From the NCBI RefSeq assembly GCF_003011885.1, contig NZ_PXXO01000001.1, positions 124,001-188,000 on the forward strand: a stretch of DNA of 64,000 nt, read 5' to 3'. The stretch's first letter is position 1. The number at the start of each line of letters is the position of its first letter. Below, one piece after another: positions 10,696 through 21,000 of the stretch. The stretch comes from Cyanobium usitatum str. Tous. Its GTDB lineage: Bacteria; Cyanobacteriota; Cyanobacteriia; PCC-6307; Cyanobiaceae. Under the pieces are notes generated by a model. The model was not told the origin of the DNA and searched no databases. It saw nothing but the letters and a program-made list of their open reading frames with translations. The translations under genes were made by a program, and so were the position numbers.

Positions 10696-12276
10696 CTAAG
10701 ACTGAACCGGCGCCGGCAGCCAATCGGCCGCATTGAGCAGGGGGAATAGGCCGTCTTCGATGGCTATCGCTTTGAGCCATTTGGCGGGTAGCTCGGTGCC
10801 GTTGTCGATCGCATCCAGCAGGCGCCAGAAGCGATCCAGGTGGCGCTCGATCCTTTCTTTGGCCAGTCCGGTGGTGGTGCCCGCCCTCAGGATGAAGCTC
10901 CAATCAGAGCTTTGGGCCAGCAGCAGCTCCCGGCCCGCCTGGGTGAGCAGGTCGCGCTGGGCTGGGCTGCCAACGCCGCGCTGCACCCGAGCCACCATGG
11001 CCTGGGAGGCCCGCTGCCACTCGGCCACCACCCAGGCGTTGGTCTCGTTGAGCCAGTAGTCGTGATAGCCCCCCTGGCCCCAGCTGCTGGGGGAGGGGCG
11101 GCACACCTGCAGGGGGTCGCTGCCGCCGAGGGCCTCCCGCAGGGTCACCAGCCGCACGCCGGCCCCATCGGCCTGGCGGAATAGGGCCGCCAGAAACTGG
11201 GGCCCCTCAAACCACCAGTGGCCAAACAATTCGGCGTCAAATGGAGCCACCAGTAGGGGCCGGCGCTCCATCGAGCGGGCCAGGCTGCCTAGCTCCTCGG
11301 CTCGGCCCTGCAGGTAGGTGGCGGCATGCTCCTCGATTCGCTCGGCCGCAACTGCGGGTTCGTAGGGCTGTTTCTGGTCGAGGGGGCAGCCCTGGGCCGT
11401 GACCCGATGCAGCTTCAGGCCGAGGGGCCGGCGGCTGGCGATGGCATGGCTGGCTAGTTCGCTATCGGGCAGATCCCAGCCCAGGTCGCGGTGGAATTCC
11501 CGGTAGGCGCCATCGCCGGGGTAGCCCTCGCGGGCGCTCCACACCGGCAGGGTGGCGCTGCTGTCGCGGCCGAAGAAGGCGGCCCCGGCCGGTGAGCAGA
11601 TCGGAGCGAATACGCCATAGCGGGGGCGGGGCAGGGCGTGCAGCAGCCCGTGGGCATCGAGCACCGAGTAGCGCAGACCGCAGCCCACCAGCTGCTGGTC
11701 GAGGCCTTCGTAGTAGGCGCATTCCGGCAGCCAGATGCCCAGGGGCCGCTCACCCAGCAGGCGCTCGTGCTCGCGCACTGCGGTGACCAGCTGGGCCCGC
11801 ACCGCCTCCGGCACCTGGCGCAGCAGGGGCAGGTAGCCGTGGGTGGCACCGCAGGTGATCAGATCCAGCACCCCCTGTTGCTGCAGCCTGCGGAAGCGTG
11901 GGATCAGTTGCCCTTTGATCTGACGCCACTGGCTCACCACCGCTTCCAGTTGAGCTGCTAGGTGGCTGGCGGCTGGGCCTTGGGCTTGCGGGGCTTGCAG
12001 CAGCAGCTCCTGGCGAACGGCGATCCAGGCCAGGAAGCGGCCATTGAGCTGGGGATCGGCCAGCAGGGAAAGCAGGGTGGGCGAGAGGCCGAGGGTGAGC
12101 CGGGGGCGCTGGCGCCGGTCAGCGGCGGCGGCCTCCAGCACGGCCACTAGCGGCAGGTAGCACTCCTGGAGCGCCTGGAAATACCAATCTTCTTCCAGCG
12201 AACCGGGCTCGCTGGAGCGCACGTAGGGAAGATGGGCGTGGAGGACTAGGGCCAGATCGCCTGCGGCCATAACCAT
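10696..12276 (-). CDS. GH57 family 1,4-alpha-glucan branching enzyme-like protein (DUF1957)
   Basis: A 526-residue glycoside hydrolase family 57 protein. It opens with ALVLHAHLPYVR (GH57 motif 1, HAHLP). The predicted nucleophile Glu185 lies in IWLPECAYYEG and the acid/base Asp347 in PFDAELFGHWW. A helical DUF1957 C-terminal domain includes SSDWSFI. GH57 enzymes of this layout branch alpha-1,4-glucans, so a role in glycogen metabolism is likely. The ATG at 12276 or 12270 is preferred; a longer start at 12312 would intrude into the leuA promoter region. Confidence 0.85.
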   Translation of the reverse strand: MVMAAGDLALVLHAHLPYVRSSEPGSLEEDWYFQALQECYLPLVAVLEAAAADRRQRPRLTLGLSPTLLSLLADPQLNGRFLAWIAVRQELLLQAPQAQGPAASHLAAQLEAVVSQWRQIKGQLIPRFRRLQQQGVLDLITCGATHGYLPLLRQVPEAVRAQLVTAVREHERLLGERPLGIWLPECAYYEGLDQQLVGCGLRYSVLDAHGLLHALPRPRYGVFAPICSPAGAAFFGRDSSATLPVWSAREGYPGDGAYREFHRDLGWDLPDSELASHAIASRRPLGLKLHRVTAQGCPLDQKQPYEPAVAAERIEEHAATYLQGRAEELGSLARSMERRPLLVAPFDAELFGHWWFEGPQFLAALFRQADGAGVRLVTLREALGGSDPLQVCRPSPSSWGQGGYHDYWLNETNAWVVAEWQRASQAMVARVQRGVGSPAQRDLLTQAGRELLLAQSSDWSFILRAGTTTGLAKERIERHLDRFWRLLDAIDNGTELPAKWLKAIAIEDGLFPLLNAADWLPAPVQS

Positions 12277-12356
12277 CCTGCGATTGCGGCACTCTAGGCG
12301 TAGTGCCCGCATACAATGGGCTATCTCATAGTCATTCCGCCTAGAGGGGCTCCCCT

Positions 12357-14000
12357 ATGGCCCGCGATCCCGGCCGCGTATTGATCTTCGATACCACCTT
12401 GCGCGATGGCGAGCAGTCGCCTGGCGCCAGCTTGAACCTCGAGGAGAAGCTGGCGATCGCCCAGCAGCTGGCCCGGCTGGGGGTGGACATCATCGAGGCC
12501 GGCTTCCCCTTTGCCAGCCCCGGCGACTTCAACGCCGTGCAGCGCATTGCCGAAACCGTGGGCACCCCCGATGGGCCGGTGATCTGCGGCCTGGCTCGGG
12601 CCGCTGCCGGCGACATCAAGGCCTGCGCTGAGGCGGTGGCGCCCGCTGCTAGGCGGCGCATCCACACCTTTATTGCTACCAGCGACATCCATCTCGAGCA
12701 CAAGCTGCGCAAGAGCCGCGCTGAGGTGCTGGCGATCACCGCCGAGATGGTGGCCTACGCCCGCTCGCTGGTGGACGATGTGGAATTCTCTTGCGAAGAC
12801 GCCGGCCGCAGCGATCCGGAGTTCATGCATCAGGTGATCGAGGCGGCGATCAGCGCCGGTGCCACCACGATCAACATCCCAGACACCGTTGGCTACGCCA
12901 CCCCGGCGGAATTCGGCGAGCTGATCGCCGGTATCAATGCCCAGGTGCCCAACATCGACCAGGCGGTGATCTCGGTGCACGGCCACAACGACCTGGGCCT
13001 GGCGGTGGCCAACTTCCTCGAGGCGGTGAAAAACGGCGCCCGCCAGCTGGAGTGCACGATCAACGGCATCGGCGAGCGGGCTGGCAATGCCTCGCTCGAG
13101 GAGCTGGTGATGGCCCTGCACGTGCGGCGCAGCTACTTCAACCCCTTCCTGGGGCGGCCAGCCGAGAGCACCGAACCGCTCACGGGCGTGCGCACCGAGG
13201 AGATCACCAAGACCTCGCGGCTGGTGAGCAACCTCACCGGCATGGCGGTGCAGCCCAATAAGGCGATCGTGGGCGCCAATGCTTTTGCCCATGAATCGGG
13301 CATCCACCAAGACGGCGTGCTCAAAAACCGCCTCACCTACGAAATCATTGATGCCCGCACGGTTGGTTTGGCCGACAACCGCATCTCCCTTGGCAAGCTG
13401 AGCGGCCGCAGCGCCTTCCGGGCCCGGCTCGAGGAGCTGGGCTACACGCTCGAGCGGGAGGACCTCGACGATGCCTTCGCCCGCTTCAAGGAGCTGGCGG
13501 ATCGCAAGCGGGAAATCAGCGACCGCGATTTAGAGGCGATCGTGAGCGAGCAGGTGCAGCAGCAGGATGGCGGCAGCTTCACCCTCAAGAGCGTGCAGGT
13601 GAGCTGTGGCACTGGCTTGCAGCCCACCGCCACCGTCACCCTGGTGACTGCAGATGGCGCCGAGCTCAGCGAGGCGGCGATCGGCACCGGGCCGGTGGAT
13701 GCGGTGTGTCAGGCGCTCAATCGGCTGGCCCAGGTGCCCAATGAGCTGGTCGAATTTTCGGTGAAATCGGTGACCGAAGGCATCGATGCCATGGGCGATG
13801 TGACGATCCGGCTGCGCCACGAGGGTGTGCTCTATTCGGGCCACTCAGCCGACACTGACATCGTGGTGGCCGCCGCCCAGGCCTTCGTGAACGCCCTCAA
13901 TAGGCTGGTGGCCGGTGGGCGTCACCAGCCGCTGCACCCCCAGAAGGCGCCACTGCCCGTAGTGGGCGACCTGCCCTTGGCCGACCGGCCGCGGGTTTAG
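12357..14000 (+). CDS. leuA: 2-isopropylmalate synthase
   Basis: A 547-residue HMGL-type synthase. [15 protein letters not shown] near residue 12 is the metal- and acyl-CoA-binding signature, HGHNDLG supplies the metal-binding histidines, and HESGIHQDG marks the subdomain. The C-terminal roughly 130 residues form the leucine-binding regulatory domain. It condenses acetyl-CoA with 2-ketoisovalerate, the first step of leucine synthesis, and is normally feedback-inhibited by leucine. The divergent GH57 gene lies upstream. The 174 bp after the stop hold a short AT-rich segment with repeated CTAAGC words and a GC-only run (14,107-14,140), with no clear terminator. Confidence 0.96.
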   Translation: MARDPGRVLIFDTTLRDGEQSPGASLNLEEKLAIAQQLARLGVDIIEAGFPFASPGDFNAVQRIAETVGTPDGPVICGLARAAAGDIKACAEAVAPAARRRIHTFIATSDIHLEHKLRKSRAEVLAITAEMVAYARSLVDDVEFSCEDAGRSDPEFMHQVIEAAISAGATTINIPDTVGYATPAEFGELIAGINAQVPNIDQAVISVHGHNDLGLAVANFLEAVKNGARQLECTINGIGERAGNASLEELVMALHVRRSYFNPFLGRPAESTEPLTGVRTEEITKTSRLVSNLTGMAVQPNKAIVGANAFAHESGIHQDGVLKNRLTYEIIDARTVGLADNRISLGKLSGRSAFRARLEELGYTLEREDLDDAFARFKELADRKREISDRDLEAIVSEQVQQQDGGSFTLKSVQVSCGTGLQPTATVTLVTADGAELSEAAIGTGPVDAVCQALNRLAQVPNELVEFSVKSVTEGIDAMGDVTIRLRHEGVLYSGHSADTDIVVAAAQAFVNALNRLVAGGRHQPLHPQKAPLPVVGDLPLADRPRV

Positions 14001-14174
14001 GCAGCTGGGTGGGTGTGGCGTTTCAGCTTGGGATCACGCCCTGGGCCATGTGTTGTTTTTATTGATTAGCTAAGCCAAGACTAAGCTAAGCGCCAAAACA
14101 CTTGCTCCCCGGCCCGGCCCGCCCCGCCCCGGCCCGCCCCACTGAGTCATCTGATTCCCTTCTGTCCCCCCGCC

Positions 14175-15023
14175 ATGAGCCTGCCCCTCTCCGGACCGCG
14201 CCGCTCACGGCTCAGTGCCGCCGCCCAGCTGATTTTGCTGTTGCTGGTGGCCCTGGCGATGTTGGTGCCGCTGCTGTGGCTGGTGAGCACCTCGCTTAAG
14301 GGTCCGGCGGAGGACATTTTCACCAGCCCGCCAGCCCTCTGGCCCAGTCAGCCCAGCTTTGAGGCCTACAGGCGCCTTTTTGCCGACAATCCAATCGGCA
14401 CCTACCTGCTCAACAGCACGATTGTGAGTGGCCTGGCGGTGCTGGCCAACGTGCTCTTCTGCTCGCTGGCGGCCTATCCCCTGGCCCGCATGAATTTTCG
14501 CGGCCGGGGCTTAGTGCTGGCCCTAGTGGTAGCAACGATTTTGATCCCCTTTCAGGTGGTGATGATTCCGCTCTACCTGCTGATGGTGCAGATCGGCCTA
14601 CGCAACACCCTTTGGGCCCTGATCATTCCCCAGGCGGCCACCGCCTTTGGCATCTTCCTGCTGCGGCAGAGCTTCCTGGGGGTGCCGGTGGAGCTGGAGG
14701 AGGCGGCCCGTTGCGATGGCTGCACGCCGGTGGGGGAGTGGTGGAACGTGATGATTCCGGCGGCCCGGGCCGACCTGATCACCCTGGCGATGTTTGTGTT
14801 TATCGGCACCTGGAGCGATTTTCTCTGGCCCCTGGTGATCCTCGATGAACCCGAGCTCTACACCCTGCCCCTTGGGCTGCAGCAGTTGGCCAGCAGCTTT
14901 TCACTCGACTGGCGCCTGGTGGCAGCCGGAGCAGTGATTTCGATCCTGCCGGTGTTGGTGGTGTTTATCGGCCTGCAGCGCTACATCCTGCCCAGCGCCG
15001 CCGGCGATGCAGTCAAAGGTTGA
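14175..15023 (+). CDS. carbohydrate ABC transporter permease (MalG/GgtD type)
   Basis: A 282-residue inner-membrane permease with six predicted transmembrane segments. The cytoplasmic EAA loop, EEAARCDGCTPVGEWWNVMIP (about residues 175-196), docks the ATPase. The closest recognisable class is the second permease of sugar or osmolyte importers, such as the glucosylglycerol transporter subunit GgtD. No binding protein, second permease or ATPase gene lies next to it, so its partners must be elsewhere in the genome. A 16-bp direct repeat overlaps its stop codon. Confidence 0.85.
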   Translation: MSLPLSGPRRSRLSAAAQLILLLLVALAMLVPLLWLVSTSLKGPAEDIFTSPPALWPSQPSFEAYRRLFADNPIGTYLLNSTIVSGLAVLANVLFCSLAAYPLARMNFRGRGLVLALVVATILIPFQVVMIPLYLLMVQIGLRNTLWALIIPQAATAFGIFLLRQSFLGVPVELEEAARCDGCTPVGEWWNVMIPAARADLITLAMFVFIGTWSDFLWPLVILDEPELYTLPLGLQQLASSFSLDWRLVAAGAVISILPVLVVFIGLQRYILPSAAGDAVKG

Positions 15024-15049
15024 AAACCAGTCCAAGGTTGAAAACCAGT
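15016..15049. repeat. 16-bp direct repeat spanning the ABC permease stop codon
   Basis: AAGGTTGAAAACCAGT occurs at 15016-15031 and again at 15034-15049 with an 18-bp period. Each copy contains the small inverted pair GGTT/AACC. The first copy contains the permease stop codon. Confidence 0.75.
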
Positions 15050-15068
15050 GAAAAGATCCTCTGGTTGA

Positions 15069-15509
15069 TCAGTTAGCAGTTGCAGGGGGGCGCACAGGCG
15101 GAAGAGGCGGCACTCCCAAAGGCAGCTCATCGGTTTTCGGGGGAGCCGCTTTGCTGGGGCGGGCTGCGCGCAACTTGCTGAGCTCGGCCCGCAGGTTGGC
15201 GGTTTCGCGGCTCAGCCCATCGATGCGGGTGCCGTTGCGCTCCACCGCCTGCAGCCGCTCCACCGTGGAGCGCAGCTGCTGTTCCAGGCCAGTGGTGCGA
15301 TCAAGGGCCCGGCTGTTCTCCAACCCCTGCACCCGCTCCTGCAACTGGCGGATGGTGTCGTTCTGCTGGCGGGACTTAACCACGATCACCAAAAAGAGCA
15401 CCACCAGCATTGCCGTGACGCCGGCCTGCAGCCAGGGCACCCAGGCGAGGGAAGCGCCGTTGGGGCTGGCTTCGGTGCTGATCGCGGCCTGGTCAGGGGC
15501 TGGGGTCAT
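15069..15509 (-). CDS. hypothetical single-span membrane protein with coiled coil
   Basis: A 146-residue protein of unknown function. It has a short N-terminal segment, one transmembrane helix (WLQAGVTAMLVVLFLVIVV, about 26-44), then a long charged helix with heptad-like spacing (about 46-112) and a proline-rich C-terminal tail. The layout suggests a membrane-tethered coiled coil that may oligomerise. It is convergent with the ABC permease and divergent from the MFS gene. Confidence 0.65.
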   Translation of the reverse strand: MTPAPDQAAISTEASPNGASLAWVPWLQAGVTAMLVVLFLVIVVKSRQQNDTIRQLQERVQGLENSRALDRTTGLEQQLRSTVERLQAVERNGTRIDGLSRETANLRAELSKLRAARPSKAAPPKTDELPLGVPPLPPVRPPATAN

Positions 15510-15614
15510 CAGGCAAGCTGCCGAGGATGCTTCGATCCTGCCGGCAAGCAGGACTTTTGTCAGGGATGTGAACTCCTATGGGAGGTTGAATGTATTGGAA
15601 AAGGAGAACCGACT

Positions 15615-16925
15615 GTGCCGGTGGCTGGCCCAAAACTTAGGTCGCTGCCAAGGCCATTTCTGGTCATGTGGGCGGGCCAGCTGCTCTCAAACCTCGGCAC
15701 TCAGGTGAGTCTTTACGGCTTGGGGCTGTGGCTGTTCCAGCAGCATGGCCAGTTGAGTGCCTTTGCTGCGGTGGCGGTTGTGGTGCAGTTGGCCAAGTTG
15801 GCATCCCTTTCGCTAATGGGCCGTCAACTGGATCGTTGGCCGCCGCGACGGGTGATGCTTGCCGCTAACGGCCTCGGCAGCACCTGCACTTTGGGCCTGG
15901 CCTTCACCTTGATGATGCGTCCAGCCACCCTGTCACCGGTGTTGCTTTGCATTGGGCTGGCAGCAGCAGCAGAGGCGGCTCTGGTGGTGACCTGGTCCAG
16001 CCAACTGGCCAGATTTGTGTCTACAGAGCAGCTGGGAGCGGCCAGCGGGCTCTTCGCTGGATCGGATGGAGCTGTGGTGATGGCAGCCCCCCTACTCGGC
16101 GCTGTGCTGGCGGCGACGGCCGGGTTGCCGGGTGTACTCGTCACTGACAGCCTTACGTCACTTATTGCTGCGGCCTGCACGCTTCTGGTGGCCTGGCCGC
16201 AGTCGTTGTCAGCCCCACTCACTAAGGCTGCTGGTCATGAGGCTTCCTATCAGCTAGGGGTGCGCCATGCCTTGAGCAGGTTGTGGAGCAATCGGCGCTG
16301 GCGCCCCCTGTTGCAGATCAACAGCGTGGTGGTAGGCGTGTTTGCTGCCATTGAGATCGCTTTCCCCGCCTGGGTGGTGGCGGCAAGCGGCTCCCAGCGT
16401 CTGATCCTGGCTCTGGCCCTGGCCGGATTGGGCTATGCCGGTGGGCTCTGGCTATGGGCCCGGGTGCCTCGCTGCCATTGGCTGGACTGGCTGCGCATCG
16501 TGTTGCTGCTCCAGGCGGTGCTGCTGACCGGGGCTGGGCTGGTGTGCTTTCAGCAGTGGCAGGGGGTGTGGTTTTTGGCCGTGGGCCTATTTGCTGCTGC
16601 GGTTCCGGTTGCTCTAGGCGCCCTCCAGAGTCTTTGGTTGTGCTGGGTGCCGTTGGCTTTACAGCCGCGGCTGTTTGTCGGCCGTTACGGCCTGGAGTGG
16701 ATCTCCCGTCTAGTAGCTCTGCTGGGGATGAGTTTGCTGGCCGATAGGGTGATAGCCCCGCTGATCCGGGGGGGCTACTGGCCCGCTTGGCTGCTGGACG
16801 CCCTTGGCCGCGGCCCGGGGCGCCCGACGGCGATGGCGATCGGCCTGCTTGGCTGGGTTTTGCTGATTCCTCTTTGGCGGCTCTGGCGTCCCCTCGGGCG
16901 CCTTCACCTGGATGAAAATAAATAG
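15615..16925 (+). CDS. MFS transporter, possible cluster exporter
   Basis: A 436-residue major facilitator superfamily protein with about 12 hydrophobic segments and the loop 2-3 signature as GRQLDRWPPRRVM (about 69-81). It resembles the MFS_3 (macrolide efflux/enterobactin exporter) type. The start is GTG at 15615, supported by a strong AAGGAG at 15601-15606. Its stop overlaps the next gene's upstream GTG (TAGTG), and the PKS follows, so the three genes form one operon. Export of the cluster product or an intermediate is an inference from position. Confidence 0.82.
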   Translation: MPVAGPKLRSLPRPFLVMWAGQLLSNLGTQVSLYGLGLWLFQQHGQLSAFAAVAVVVQLAKLASLSLMGRQLDRWPPRRVMLAANGLGSTCTLGLAFTLMMRPATLSPVLLCIGLAAAAEAALVVTWSSQLARFVSTEQLGAASGLFAGSDGAVVMAAPLLGAVLAATAGLPGVLVTDSLTSLIAAACTLLVAWPQSLSAPLTKAAGHEASYQLGVRHALSRLWSNRRWRPLLQINSVVVGVFAAIEIAFPAWVVAASGSQRLILALALAGLGYAGGLWLWARVPRCHWLDWLRIVLLLQAVLLTGAGLVCFQQWQGVWFLAVGLFAAAVPVALGALQSLWLCWVPLALQPRLFVGRYGLEWISRLVALLGMSLLADRVIAPLIRGGYWPAWLLDALGRGPGRPTAMAIGLLGWVLLIPLWRLWRPLGRLHLDENK

Positions 16926-16927
16926 TG

Positions 16928-18031
16928 ATGAAAGTTCTGATTTATACATCCAGTGGCGGCACTGCTCACGACTCGGCCGCCGAGGCAATTCGGCAATGGC
17001 TGGAGCGTGAGCGCCCGAATATCGAAGTGCGTGTCGATCAGGTGTTGGAGCGCTCGAGTAGCACCTATCGAGGTGGCGTAGAGCTCTACAACTGGATCCA
17101 ACGCCGACGCCCCTGGCTGCACCAGATCTACTGGCGGGCTATGGAACTGGAAGATCTGGTGAAGCCAGGCACCGTTCTATTCGGGCGCCAATACTTGATT
17201 CGTGAGCTTCAGGACTTCCGCCCGGATGTGCTGATCTCCACCCACCCTCACACCAATCGTGGCCATTTCGATTTGGCTAAAAGGGTTTTGGGTAACCAGC
17301 TTCGTTGCATCACTTGCTGCACTGAGCTCGACGGCGGTTTTGGCTTTAGCCGCAACTGGCTCAGTCGCAGAACCGACCTGTTCTGGGCCCTTACATACGA
17401 GGTGGTCAGGGAAGTGCGACGACGACGTCCAGGGGTTCCAGTGGAGCTGCTTGGGCCCCTCCTTTACCCGGACTATCACGATGGTGGGCCGGCGCCTGCT
17501 GCTGTTGAAGGCCTACCCCTGTTGGTGCTCGGCACCGGCTCAAATGGCGCAAATAACCACATCCCCCTGCTGGAGCAGCTACTGCCGTTTGCTGGTCAGC
17601 TGACGGTGGCGGCCCTATGCGGCCGACGACAGATTGTGCGGGAGGAAGTGCAGGCCTGGGTAGATCGGCACCCAGCGCTGGCCGTTCAGGTGCTCGACTA
17701 TCAGGGACCGGATGCGATGGCTGATCTTTATCGTCGCGCCTGGGCCATGGTTAGCCGCCCAGGTGCCCGGACTGCCACTGAGGCTCTGTTTATGGGATGC
17801 CCACTGGTGTTCAACCATTACGGCACAACCATGCCTCAGGAATTGATAGCCCCCCGGTATTTTCATGCCCGAGAATTGGAGTCTGCCATTAGACGGCCTG
17901 TAGAGCTGTCATCCTTGGTGCACCAATGGCTGACCAATCCACCTGCGTATTTGGCCCTACGGCATCGCTATCAGCAGCACCTCCTGACGGCCGATCCGAG
18001 CACAATCCTCGAGCGCTTAGCCCTTGAGTAA
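16928..18031 (+). CDS. MGDG-synthase/MurG-type glycosyltransferase (GT28-like)
   Basis: A 367-residue GT-B glycosyltransferase. The N-terminal half has the MGDG-synthase-type motif SSGGTAHDSAAEAI and DVLISTHPHTN. The C-terminal half has the nucleotide-sugar site VSRPGARTATEALFMGCPLVFNH (about 273-296). Relatives transfer sugars to diacylglycerol or other lipids at the membrane. The ATG at 16928 or the GTG at 16925 is the start. The gene end overlaps the region of the PKS start, so it is translated with the PKS. A lipid or polyketide acceptor is likely but unproven. Confidence 0.8.
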   Translation: MKVLIYTSSGGTAHDSAAEAIRQWLERERPNIEVRVDQVLERSSSTYRGGVELYNWIQRRRPWLHQIYWRAMELEDLVKPGTVLFGRQYLIRELQDFRPDVLISTHPHTNRGHFDLAKRVLGNQLRCITCCTELDGGFGFSRNWLSRRTDLFWALTYEVVREVRRRRPGVPVELLGPLLYPDYHDGGPAPAAVEGLPLLVLGTGSNGANNHIPLLEQLLPFAGQLTVAALCGRRQIVREEVQAWVDRHPALAVQVLDYQGPDAMADLYRRAWAMVSRPGARTATEALFMGCPLVFNHYGTTMPQELIAPRYFHARELESAIRRPVELSSLVHQWLTNPPAYLALRHRYQQHLLTADPSTILERLALE

Positions 18032-18038
18032 CGTTGGG

Positions 18039-21000
18039 ATGCATCCGATAAACCCAATGCCAGAGCCGATTGCAATCGTGGGCATGGGATGCCGGCTTCC
18101 GGCGGGTATCAATTCACCTGAAAGTTTTTGGCGATTTCTAAGGGAAGGTCGTGAGGCGATCACAGAGGTGCCCCCCGACCGCTGGAACTTGGATCTCCAC
18201 TACAACCCTGACCCTGGCCATCCGCTCACTCAGCATGTGCGCCACGGCGGTTTTGTAGAGGGCATCGATCAGTTCGATGCGGCCTTTTTCGGCATTACGC
18301 CCAGGGAAGCGGTCTGTATGGATCCCCAGCAGAGACTTTTGCTTGAAGTGGCTTGGCGGGCCCTCGAGGATGCAGGCAAGCCCCTCGAGCATGTGCGCGG
18401 CACGGCGGTGGGGGTGTTTATGGGCATATCCAGCGCCGACTACAGCTCCTTGCTTTGGGCTTCGCGGGAGCGCTTCGTTACTCCCGACAACGAGCCATTC
18501 GTGTTGCCAGGTAACACAGGCTGCATTGCTGCAAACCGGCTCTCCTATTTCTTTGATTTCAAGGGCCCTAGCTTCACTGTCGACACCGCTTGCTCCTCCT
18601 CCCTGGTGGCGGTGCACTTGGCCTGCGAAAGCATCTGGCGGGGCGAATCCGAGGCTGCCCTCGCCGGTGGTGTGCAGGCGTTGATACACCCCGGCATTCA
18701 GATGAGCTTTTGCAAGGCCGGCCTGCTGGCGCCGGATGGGCGTTGCAAGAGTTTTGATGCCAGTGCTGACGGATATGTGCGTTCGGAGGGAGCCGGGGCG
18801 GTGCTGCTCAAGCCCCTAGCCGCTGCCGAATCAGAAGGAGATTCGATCTACGCGGTGATCCATGGCTCAGCTGTCAATTCTGATGGCCGCAGCAATGGCA
18901 TGGTTGCTCCCAATGCTCGGGCCCAGATCGCCTGCGTGCGCGCGGCCTTTGCCAAGGCAGGCATTGACCCATCGGCTACCCAGTACGTCGAGGCTCACGG
19001 TACGGGCACGCGCCAGGGAGATCCGATTGAACTTCGGGCTCTCGGCACCGTGCTTGGCGAAGGGCGTCCTGAGGGGGAGTCCTGTCGCGTGGGTTCGGTG
19101 AAAACCAACCTTGGCCACTCGGAAACCGCTGCTGGCATAACCGGATTGATCAAGGCGGCCCTTTGCGTAGCTAAGCGACAACTACCCCCCAGCTTGCATT
19201 GCCTCCGCCCAAATCCTTCCATTGATTTTGCCGGCCTAAAGTTACAGGTTCAGACCGAACTGGAGCCGTTCCCCCATCAGGATCGAGCCTTGGTGGTGGG
19301 GGTTAGTTCCTTCGGTTTCGGTGGAACCAATGCCCACGTCGTGCTGGCAGATGCTCCCCGCCAGAGCGCGCCTATTCGCTTTGGCGCGCGCATGCCGCTG
19401 CAGCTAATCACCCTCTCGGCTCGCACCCCTGAGGCTCTCAACAGGATTGCCTTCGAGCTAGTTCAGCAGTTGCAGGAGAAGCCCAACATAAAGCTCACCG
19501 ATCTGGCTGCTTCCGCAAACCTAGGCCGCACTTGCTTTCGAAAGCGGGCGGTCTTTCTGGCTCGAGATAAGGATCATCTGGTGTCCCAGCTCCAATCCCT
19601 GGCAAGCGACCGACGTCCTCTTCCTGAAGGCGTCTACTGCTCTACCGCATCAAGACGCCTTGGCAAGCTGGCTTGGCTATTTACTGGACAGGGTTCTCAG
19701 GCCCTTGGCATGGGCCAAGAGCTGCTGGCCCATCCCACTTTTCTTGAGGCTTTTGAAAGGGTTGCGGTTCTGCTGGATCCACAGCTAGATAAACCCCTGC
19801 GCGAGTTTTTGACGCCCCGGGATGGGGATGAGGCCGAGGCTGCGGCCCTGCTTAATCAGACCGGAGTTACCCAGCCAGCTCTGTTTGCGGTGGGCTATGC
19901 CCTCAGCCAGCTCTGGCAAAGCTGGGGAGTGCGACCTGATCTGCTGATGGGTCACAGCATTGGCGAGGTCCTCGCCGCTCACTTGGCTGGTGTTTTTTCG
20001 CTGGAGGATGCCTGTCGCCTGGTGTCTGCTCGTGGCCGACTAATGCAGGCTTTGCCTACAGCGGGCGGGATGGTGGCTTTGCTGGCTCCGCTTGACCAGG
20101 TCCAAGCCTTGCTAGCGCGCCACCCAGAGTTGGTGGTGGCGGCTTACAACGGCCCGGTAAACACGGTGGTGGCTGGACCCAGCGCTGCCTTGCGGCAGCT
20201 GCTGGCGGATGCTGATGCAGTTGGCTGCAACGCGCGCCAGCTGTCTGTTTCCCATGCCTTTCATACCCGGGCAATGGCTCCGATGCTTGAGGCCTTCGAG
20301 CTCGAACTGCGCCAGCTCAGCTTTGCGCCCCCCAGTAAGCCGCTGGTGAGCAACCTCACTGGTTTGCTAGCTGGCGCGGAGATTGCCCAGCCGGACTACT
20401 GGTGTGACCAAATACTCAGCCCTGTGCAATTTGCCAAAGGTATTGACACCCTTGTCTCACAAGGTGCCCAGGTGTTTCTTGAGATCGGTGCTCGCCCCAC
20501 GCTCATTGGCATGGCGCGTCAATGCACTCAGGATCAATCCCTCACTCACTGGCCTTCCCTGGAGCAGGGAAAGTCTGACTGGCAGGTGCTTTTTACGAGC
20601 CTCGGTGGCCTCTGGCGCGGTGGCTACGGCATTGACTGGGCCGGATTCCATCGCCCCTTCCCTGCCCTTCGCATCACCCTGCCCGGCTACCCCTTCGAGA
20701 GGCAGCGCCATTGGTGGAGCCGCGAGGGAGAGTCCCAAGCCCCAGGTGGCTTCTGGCTGAACCATTTGGGGATCACGGCTCTAAACAGCACGCCTCAAGC
20801 CCCTGTTTTCCAGCCTGGAGTGGATAGTTCATCTTCCAGTGGTTCGCGTTCTGCTGCTGAGAGGTTCACTCGGATCGATCTGCCTGGCGAAACGGAGGTG
20901 CACCAGACGCGTTTATGTAGTGAGGGAACCGACCTAAGCGACCACCGGATTCGCACTCAAGCGGTGTTTCCGGCCGCGGGGTTCATTTTGGCGGGACTGG

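Noticed and set aside
14107-14140. GC-only repeat run upstream of the ABC permease as a regulatory element
   Set aside because: Low-complexity CCCGGCC/CCCGCC words without symmetry or a T-run; nothing specific to support.
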